A stretch of 19,010 nucleotides of DNA from DATFRX01 sp035630615 (lineage in GTDB: Bacteria; Actinomycetota; Actinomycetes; Propionibacteriales; Nocardioidaceae). Position 1 is the stretch's first letter. Each line of letters begins with the position of its first letter. Below, piece after piece: positions 14,575 to 19,010 of the stretch. A program made the translations under genes and the position numbers. The DNA lies in NCBI GenBank assembly GCA_035630615.1, contig DASQKI010000090.1, forward strand, positions 1 through 19,010, read 5' to 3'. The notes below the pieces were generated by a model that did no database searches, was not told the DNA's origin, and saw only the letters and a program-made list of their open reading frames with translations.

Positions 14575-15810
14575 GTGACCGATCCGCGACTGTTCGTGCT
14601 CATGGGCTCCGGCGAGACGAGTCCGACCATGATCGACGTCCATCGCGGGCTCGCCGAGCGGCTCGCTCCAGACGCGCGAGGCTCGGCTCTCCTGCTCGAC
14701 ACGCCGTACGCATTTCAGGAGAACGCTCCGAGCATCTCGGCCCGTGCGCAAAAGTACTTCGCCGACAGCGTCGGCCTGACGGTCGAGGTCGCACCGGACG
14801 AGCCCGACGCGGCGGCCGCGACGATTCGGACGGCGGCCTGGGTCTTCGCCGGTCCGGGGAGTCCGACGTACGCGCTCGACCACTGGCGCAACGGCGCGGT
14901 CCAACGAGCCCTCCACGAGCGACTCCGCGCCGGGTCCGGCATCACCGTGCTCGCGTCGGCGGCCGCCGTGACCGTCGGTTCGGTCGCGCTTCCGGTCTAT
15001 GAGATCTACAAGGTGGGGGCCACGCCGCACTGGATGCCGGGCCTCGGGCTCACCGAGGAGCTGGGCCTCGACGTCGCGGTAATCCCGCACTATGACAACA
15101 CCGAGGGCGGCACCCACGACACTCGCTACTGCTATCTCGGCGAACGCCGGCTGACGATGCTGGAATCGGAGCTGCCCGAGGGCGGCGGCGTCCTGGGTAT
15201 CGACGAGCACACCGCCGTCGTGATCGACCTCCAAACCCAAGAGCTGAGCGTCGTCGGGCGCGGTCGCCTGGTCGTGCGACGATCCGGTCACGACACCGTC
15301 TTCGCCAGCGGCAGCCGGCTCACCATCGCCGACATCATGGCGATCCTCAGCGGCAGCGCCCCGGCGGTCTCGACTCCCGTAGAGGCGGCTCCGCCTCCGG
15401 AGGCGCCGGCGTCGCGGACCCTCGTCGAGGTCACCCGCAAGGCCGAAGCCCGATTCGGCGCGGCCCAGTCGGAGCGCGATGCGAGAGCGATGGTCGAGGC
15501 GATCCTCGACCTCGAGTCCGCAATCTGCGAGTGGGCCGCCGACACCGAGGAGGACGAAGGCACCGACCTCGCGCGCGACGTGCTGCGCGGCCTCATCACG
15601 CGGCTCGGCGAAGCCGCGACCGGCGGGCTGCGCGATCCGGACGACGTCGTGCGGCCACTCGTCGAGCCGATCCTGTCGTTGCGAGAGCGGCTTCGCGTCG
15701 GAGGCGCCTACGACACCGCTGACAGCCTGCGCGACATCGTGACGTCGGCCGGCATCGAGGTCCACGACACCGGTGGCGGCACGGCGTGGACGACGGCCGA
15801 TCGCGACTGA
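14575..15810 (+). CDS. S51/type-1 glutamine-amidotransferase-like protein with CysRS-like C-terminal domain
   Basis: 411 residues. Residues 1-260 resemble peptidase E/cyanophycinase-type proteins: LFVLMGSGETSPTM (7-19), LLLDTPYAFQEN (39-50), FAGPGSPTYAL (91-101), and TVLASAAAVTVG (124-135), with Ser128 in the place of the nucleophile of GxSAG. IPHYDN has His172 as a candidate partner. A proline-rich linker (260-280) leads to helices and then LSLRERLRVGGAYDTADSLRDIVTSAGIEVHDTGGGTAW (368-405), very like the extreme C-terminus of cysteinyl-tRNA synthetases. Substrate and activity are unknown. The GTG follows AATGAT-GGGGTCC, a possible leaderless start; the ATG at 14564 is an alternative start. 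Confidence 0.8.
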   Translation: MTDPRLFVLMGSGETSPTMIDVHRGLAERLAPDARGSALLLDTPYAFQENAPSISARAQKYFADSVGLTVEVAPDEPDAAAATIRTAAWVFAGPGSPTYALDHWRNGAVQRALHERLRAGSGITVLASAAAVTVGSVALPVYEIYKVGATPHWMPGLGLTEELGLDVAVIPHYDNTEGGTHDTRYCYLGERRLTMLESELPEGGGVLGIDEHTAVVIDLQTQELSVVGRGRLVVRRSGHDTVFASGSRLTIADIMAILSGSAPAVSTPVEAAPPPEAPASRTLVEVTRKAEARFGAAQSERDARAMVEAILDLESAICEWAADTEEDEGTDLARDVLRGLITRLGEAATGGLRDPDDVVRPLVEPILSLRERLRVGGAYDTADSLRDIVTSAGIEVHDTGGGTAWTTADRD

Positions 15811-15816
15811 GCGCCG

Positions 15817-16425
15817 TCAGGACTTGCGATAGCGAGCGACGGTCTCCCGGATCGCCGGCTTGGTCGCGGACGACGCCTGCGCCCACGACTCGAAATCGAG
15901 AGTCGCGTCGAAGTCACCACGGGCCGCGAGCCGCACGGCCGATTTGACGTCACGCGCCAACTGCGGATCGAGGTCGGCATAGCGCTCCGCCATGCCGAGC
16001 GCGCCGGCCTGTGGGTCGTCGTCGACCGCCAGCACCAACGATGCGGTGGGGCTCGCGATCCGGATGTCGCAGGCCATGGCGAGGTTGAGGCCGGCACCGA
16101 CGGCGGCACCGTGGACGGCGGCGATCGTCGGGATCGGGAGCGCCGTGATGCTGAGGAAGCTGTCGTAGATCCGCTTGAGGAAGTCGCGGGTGTCACTGAC
16201 GGTTCGAGCCTCGTCGCCGAACAGCCCAGGCAGGTCGGCGCCGGCGCAGAATCCTTTGCCCGCCCCCGAGACCACGAGCGCCCGCGCGTCGGCGTCGTCG
16301 CGCACAACTTGGACCGCCGCCGCGAGGTCGTCACGTAGCTCTAGGTCGATCGCGTTGCGGCGTTCGGGATTGTCCAAGGTCAACACCCGGACCGCACCCT
16401 TCGCCTCGACCGTCACCTTCGCCAT
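15817..16425 (-). CDS. Enoyl-CoA hydratase/isomerase family protein, apparently internally deleted
   Basis: 202 residues, against about 250-260 in the family. The N-terminal crotonase features are intact: TLDNPERRNAIDLELRDDL, the oxyanion segment KGFCAGADLPGLFG (57-70), and VHGAAVGAGLNLAMACDIRIASP (104-126). The C-terminal helices (MAERYADLDPQLARDVKSAV, WAQASSATKPAIRE) also look normal. The middle block usually following ACDIRIA, with a GxxP-type loop and the second catalytic acid region, is missing between residues 128 and 131 (16033-16044). The frame is open, so the product is made but is probably inactive or altered; it may be a decayed gene. GAGGAG precedes the ATG by five bases. It is convergent with the S51-like gene, six bases apart. 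Confidence 0.85.
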   Translation of the reverse strand: MAKVTVEAKGAVRVLTLDNPERRNAIDLELRDDLAAAVQVVRDDADARALVVSGAGKGFCAGADLPGLFGDEARTVSDTRDFLKRIYDSFLSITALPIPTIAAVHGAAVGAGLNLAMACDIRIASPTASLVLAVDDDPQAGALGMAERYADLDPQLARDVKSAVRLAARGDFDATLDFESWAQASSATKPAIRETVARYRKS

Positions 16426-16456
16426 GCGTACTCCTCGTCGTCTGCCGACTGCCACG

Positions 16457-16462
16457 ATCGTA
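16457..16462 (-). promoter_or_regulatory. Putative -10 box for the enoyl-CoA hydratase gene
   Basis: TACGAT on the minus strand lies about 31 bases upstream of the ATG, leaving a short leader that contains the GAGGAG ribosome site. The -35 region is weak. Confidence 0.35.
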
Positions 16463-16506
16463 GGGGCAGGCGCCATCACCGCATCATGCGAGGACCCGAC
16501 CGCTAG

Positions 16507-16512
16507 TACGGT
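16507..16512 (+). promoter_or_regulatory. -10 box of a leaderless ThDP-enzyme transcript
   Basis: TACGGT ends six bases before the ATG at 16519, and there is no Shine-Dalgarno sequence. The divergent -10 box for the hydratase gene lies 45 bases away. Confidence 0.45.
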
Positions 16513-16518
16513 TGCGGG

Positions 16519-18165
16519 ATGACGGAGGACGCCGCCCAACTTGTCGTGCGCTGCCTCGAGGCCGAGGGGGTCGAATACGTTTTCGGCATACCCGGCGAGG
16601 AAAACATCCGCTTCGTCGACGCGTTGTCGAAGTCGTCGATCCGGTACGTCCTCGTCCGCCACGAGCAAGGCGCGTCGTTCATGGCCGAGATGTACGGTCG
16701 GCTGACCGGCAAGGCCGGCGTATGTTCGGCGACTCTCGGACCTGGTGCCATCAACCTGCTGCAAGGCACGGCCGACGCGATGACCAACAGCACACCGCTC
16801 GTGGCGCTGGCCGCTCAGGGGTCGCTGTCGCGAAGCCACAAGGAGTCGCACCAGGTGATCGACCTGGTCGCGATGTTCGACCCCGTGACGCAGTGGTCGG
16901 AGCGGGTGCTGATCGCCGACGCCATCCCGGAGATGGTGCGCAAGGCTTTCAAGACCGCGCAGAGCGAGCGACCCGGCGCGGTCTTTCTCGCCATCCCCGA
17001 AGACGTCGAGGTGTCCAGCCCGAGCACGCCACTCGAGCCCCTCCACATCGTGCGGCCGCGGGCCGATGCGCCGTCGCAGGCGCAGATCGAGCGGGCGTCG
17101 GAGGTGCTGAACTCGGCTGTCAGCCCGGTGGTGTTGGCCGGCCACGGCGCCGCGCGGGCGGACGCGTCAGCAGCCCTCGTACGATTCGCCGAGTTGCTCG
17201 ACGTGCCGGTGGCGACGACGTTTCACGGCAAGGGCGTCTTCCCCGACGACCACCCGAACGCCCTCGGCGCGGTCGGCTTCATGCGGCGCGACTACAGCAA
17301 CTTCGGGTTCGACAACGCCGACGTGATCATCAGCGTCGGCTACGAGTTGCAGGAGTTCGACCCGGTGAAGATCAACCCGAACGCCGACAAGCGCATCCTC
17401 CATGTGCATCGCTTCCCCGCCGAGACCGACGCGCGCTACCCCGTCAGCGTGGGCATCCAGGCCGACATCTCGCAGACACTCGACGCGTTGGGTGCGGCTT
17501 GCACCAGTCGCTTCGGCACGACGGTCGACGACAGCATCCGGGCTCTCCTGGCCGAGGAGTTGGACTACGGGCGCACGCACGACGGCTTCCCGTTGGTCCC
17601 GCAGCGAGTCGTCGCCGACGTACGCGAGGCGCTCGACCGCAGCGACATCGTGCTCGCCGACACGGGGGCCGGCAAGATGTGGATGGCGCGGCTCTATCCC
17701 ACGTACGAGCCCGAGACCTGTCTTGTGTCCAACGGCCTGTCCGCGATGGGGTTCGCACTCCCTGGTGCGCTCGGTGCCAAGCTCGCTCGACCCGACCGGC
17801 GGGTGCTCGCGATGATGGGCGACGGCTCGTTCTTGATGAACTCCCAAGAGATCGAGACCGCTGGTCGCGAGAGCATCCCGTTGGTCGTGTTGGTGTTGGT
17901 CGACGACGAATACGGCCTGATCACGTGGAAGATGGAGCTCGACCTCGGTCGACACAGTCACACCCGCTTCGGCAACCCGGACTTCGTCGCGTACGCCGAG
18001 AGCTTCGGCGCCCGTGGCTACCGGATCGAGGCGGCCAACCAGTTGCTGCCGACGTTGCGCGAGGCACTCGACGACGACGGCGTTTCGGTCATCGCCTGCC
18101 CGATCGACGCCCGCGAAAACCTTCGGCTCACCGAGCATCTCGGCGCGGTCGAAGAGCCGCTCTGA
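16519..18165 (+). CDS. Acetolactate-synthase-like thiamine diphosphate enzyme (AlsS-like large subunit)
   Basis: 548 residues with the three-domain layout of ThDP-dependent decarboxylases. The N-terminal Pyr domain has FGIPGEENIRF (22-32) and the catalytic Glu49 in RHEQGASFMAEMYGR. The middle domain has VVLAGHGAARADAS near 202-215. The C-terminal PP domain has GDGSFLMNSQEIETA from 434, ending in DDEYGLITWKME, a variant of the usual GDG-X(25-30)-N(N/D) metal-binding motif, and an AlsS-like YGLIxWK. The GEENI signature is frequent in catabolic acetolactate synthases. Related enzymes use other 2-oxo acids, so substrate is not settled. No small regulatory subunit (ilvN) is next to it. A Rieske gene follows after 24 bases, likely co-transcribed. 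Confidence 0.85.
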   Translation: MTEDAAQLVVRCLEAEGVEYVFGIPGEENIRFVDALSKSSIRYVLVRHEQGASFMAEMYGRLTGKAGVCSATLGPGAINLLQGTADAMTNSTPLVALAAQGSLSRSHKESHQVIDLVAMFDPVTQWSERVLIADAIPEMVRKAFKTAQSERPGAVFLAIPEDVEVSSPSTPLEPLHIVRPRADAPSQAQIERASEVLNSAVSPVVLAGHGAARADASAALVRFAELLDVPVATTFHGKGVFPDDHPNALGAVGFMRRDYSNFGFDNADVIISVGYELQEFDPVKINPNADKRILHVHRFPAETDARYPVSVGIQADISQTLDALGAACTSRFGTTVDDSIRALLAEELDYGRTHDGFPLVPQRVVADVREALDRSDIVLADTGAGKMWMARLYPTYEPETCLVSNGLSAMGFALPGALGAKLARPDRRVLAMMGDGSFLMNSQEIETAGRESIPLVVLVLVDDEYGLITWKMELDLGRHSHTRFGNPDFVAYAESFGARGYRIEAANQLLPTLREALDDDGVSVIACPIDARENLRLTEHLGAVEEPL

Positions 18166-18189
18166 CGCTACCCGTCCGCGAGGAGCGAC

Positions 18190-18549
18190 ATGACCTACAT
18201 CGGCAAGCCAGCCGATCTGCCGGCGGGCTCCGTGACCGGTGTCGGCGACTACGCGGTCGGCAACAACGGTGACTTCTTCGCGGTCAGTCGCCGCTGCCGC
18301 CATCTCGGCGCCGATCTGGCCGACGGCAGCATCGACGACGACGGTTGCCTCGTCTGTCCTTGGCACAGCGCGAAGTACGACGTCGGCACGGGGCGGATGG
18401 TCCGCGGGCCGCAGGGTGTCTTCGGCAAGATTCCCGGCCTCGGCACGGCCTTCCGCGCATTGACACAGGTCGCGCCGTTGCGTCGGGCCCGAGTCGAGCT
18501 CCGAGACGGCGAGCTGCACCTGTCCGACTCGAGAACCGAGGCCGACTAG
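18190..18549 (+). CDS. Rieske [2Fe-2S] ferredoxin
   Basis: 119 residues, a single Rieske domain. Cluster ligands are C36 and H38 in CRHLG, and C56 and H59 in CPWHSAKYD. No membrane anchor, signal peptide or oxygenase domain is seen, so it acts as a soluble cytoplasmic electron carrier or nitrite-reductase-NirD-like partner. GAGGAG four bases before the ATG is a strong ribosome site. The upstream gap of 24 bases implies an operon with the ThDP enzyme, but a biochemical link is not evident. Residues 70-95, with GPQGVFGKIPGLG, differ from common short Rieske ferredoxins. Confidence 0.9.
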   Translation: MTYIGKPADLPAGSVTGVGDYAVGNNGDFFAVSRRCRHLGADLADGSIDDDGCLVCPWHSAKYDVGTGRMVRGPQGVFGKIPGLGTAFRALTQVAPLRRARVELRDGELHLSDSRTEAD

Positions 18550-18590
18550 CGCAGGCAACGACGACAACACCCAGGGGACTGGATCGGCAC

Positions 18591-18610
18591 GGGCTTTCTG
18601 GCCACAGCCC
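18591..18610. terminator. Weak hairpin between convergent Rieske and HNH genes
   Basis: GGGCT (18591-18595) and AGCCC (18606-18610) can pair around a ten-base loop in the 116-base gap. There is no T-run, so it is only a possible terminator. The rest of the gap shows nothing I can name. Confidence 0.2.
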
Positions 18611-18665
18611 CGGGATCGAAGCGTCGGTTACCTCGCATGTCCACAACTCGTCTCGTGGTGTCTGT

Positions 18666-19010
18666 CTATTGGCGTTGTGGTCGGTGGTGGGTGATGGTGC
18701 ATTGGGCGTTGATGGGGTGGGTGTAGATCTCGATTCGTGGTGGTGGGCGTGGTGGTCGGCGTCGGGGGGTGTTGCCGTGGCCGAGGATGGGTGGGGGTGT
18801 TGAGGTGTGGGTGTGGCCGGTGGGGGTTGTCCAGGTCGCCTGGTGGCCGGCGTGGGTGGTGGTGACGTGCCAGTCGGGGAGGTCGAGGGTGTGGTGGTCG
18901 CCGACGCCGAGGCCTTGACCGTTGCCGGCGGTGGTGGGGCCGCCGTCGGTGTGGCGGTCGATGTGGTCGATGTCGTAGATCGGGGTGCCGGAGTACGGCC
19001 GCCGGCTACA
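18666..19010 (-). CDS. DUF222-type HNH endonuclease protein (C-terminal part)
   Basis: The last 114 codons of a gene entering from the right edge, ending in TAG. The HNH core is visible: DIDHIDRHTDGGPT, then AGNGQGLGVGDHHTLDLPDWHV, then TWTTPTGHTHTSTPPP. This is the typical tail of the DUF222/13E12-repeat family abundant in actinobacteria. The Cys pair that binds zinc in many members is missing (a Gly stands in GLGVGDHH). Codon use is strongly ACC/CAC biased, common in this family. These genes are multi-copy and their role is not established. Confidence 0.88.
   Translation of the reverse strand, partial: CSRRPYSGTPIYDIDHIDRHTDGGPTTAGNGQGLGVGDHHTLDLPDWHVTTTHAGHQATWTTPTGHTHTSTPPPILGHGNTPRRRPPRPPPRIEIYTHPINAQCTITHHRPQRQ

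Noticed and set aside
13950..15002. Plus-strand 350-codon frame across the MarR gene and start of the S51-like gene
   Set aside because: Arg/Ser-rich shadow translation without motifs; the MarR and S51-like frames explain the region.
15817..17145. 442-codon minus-strand frame covering the enoyl-CoA hydratase and beyond
   Set aside because: Upstream of 16425 it is antisense to the ThDP enzyme, and only the last 202 codons show crotonase motifs after a good ribosome site.
18345..18803. Plus-strand 152-codon frame at the right end
   Set aside because: Out-of-frame shadow of the Rieske gene running antisense into the HNH gene.

Overview
The window is dense, high-GC DNA typical of an actinobacterium. 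An actinobacterial order such as Propionibacteriales (Nocardioides-like) is plausible, but this is inferred from gene style and not shown. Supporting signs are frequent GTG starts, several apparently leaderless genes with a TANNNT-like -10 box 6-7 nt before the start codon, a MeaB GTPase, an archaeal-type aspartyl-tRNA synthetase, an aroA-rsgA pair, a separate hisN, and a DUF222-type HNH protein at the right edge.

Layout. 1-2183 (minus): the 5' part of meaB, an SRAP-domain DNA-protein crosslink protein, and a degenerate GGDEF-like protein. 2391-4067 (plus): an ECF sigma factor fused in one chain to a zinc-binding anti-sigma-like domain, a membrane anchor, a Asp-Pro-Thr repeat linker and an extracellular beta-type domain. 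4092-5593 (plus): a T-box riboswitch followed by an AspRS gene. 5683-7937 (plus): aroA and rsgA, overlapping by GTGA. 7952-8527 (minus): a DUF2231 membrane protein. 8621-9487 (plus): hisN. 9453-11248 (minus): an ArsR regulator overlapping an MFS exporter, with a promoter/operator. 11310-12065 (minus): an unknown membrane protein whose C-terminus runs through palindromic repeats. 12161-13595 (plus): a tandem CBS protein and an alpha/beta hydrolase. 13608-14446 (minus): a small hypothetical protein and a MarR regulator. 14575-15810 (plus): an S51/glutamine-amidotransferase-like protein with a CysRS-like tail. 15817-16425 (minus): an enoyl-CoA hydratase that appears internally deleted. 16519-18549 (plus): an acetolactate-synthase-like ThDP enzyme and a Rieske ferredoxin. 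18666-19010 (minus): the 3' end of a DUF222/HNH gene.

The most striking element is the leader of the AspRS gene. It can be folded by hand into a complete T-box: Stem I with an AGTA motif facing a GAC (Asp) specifier, an 8-bp Stem III, and a canonical antisequestrator whose 7-nt bulge is TGGCACC. The C in that bulge would pair with the G73 discriminator of tRNA-Asp. The 3' strand of the antisequestrator can alternatively pair with the ribosome binding site. This predicts a translational switch that turns on AspRS synthesis when uncharged tRNA-Asp accumulates.

No gap longer than about 300 bases lacks a gene. I saw no tRNA, rRNA, CRISPR array or insertion sequence. All functions are read from sequence motifs, without database searches.
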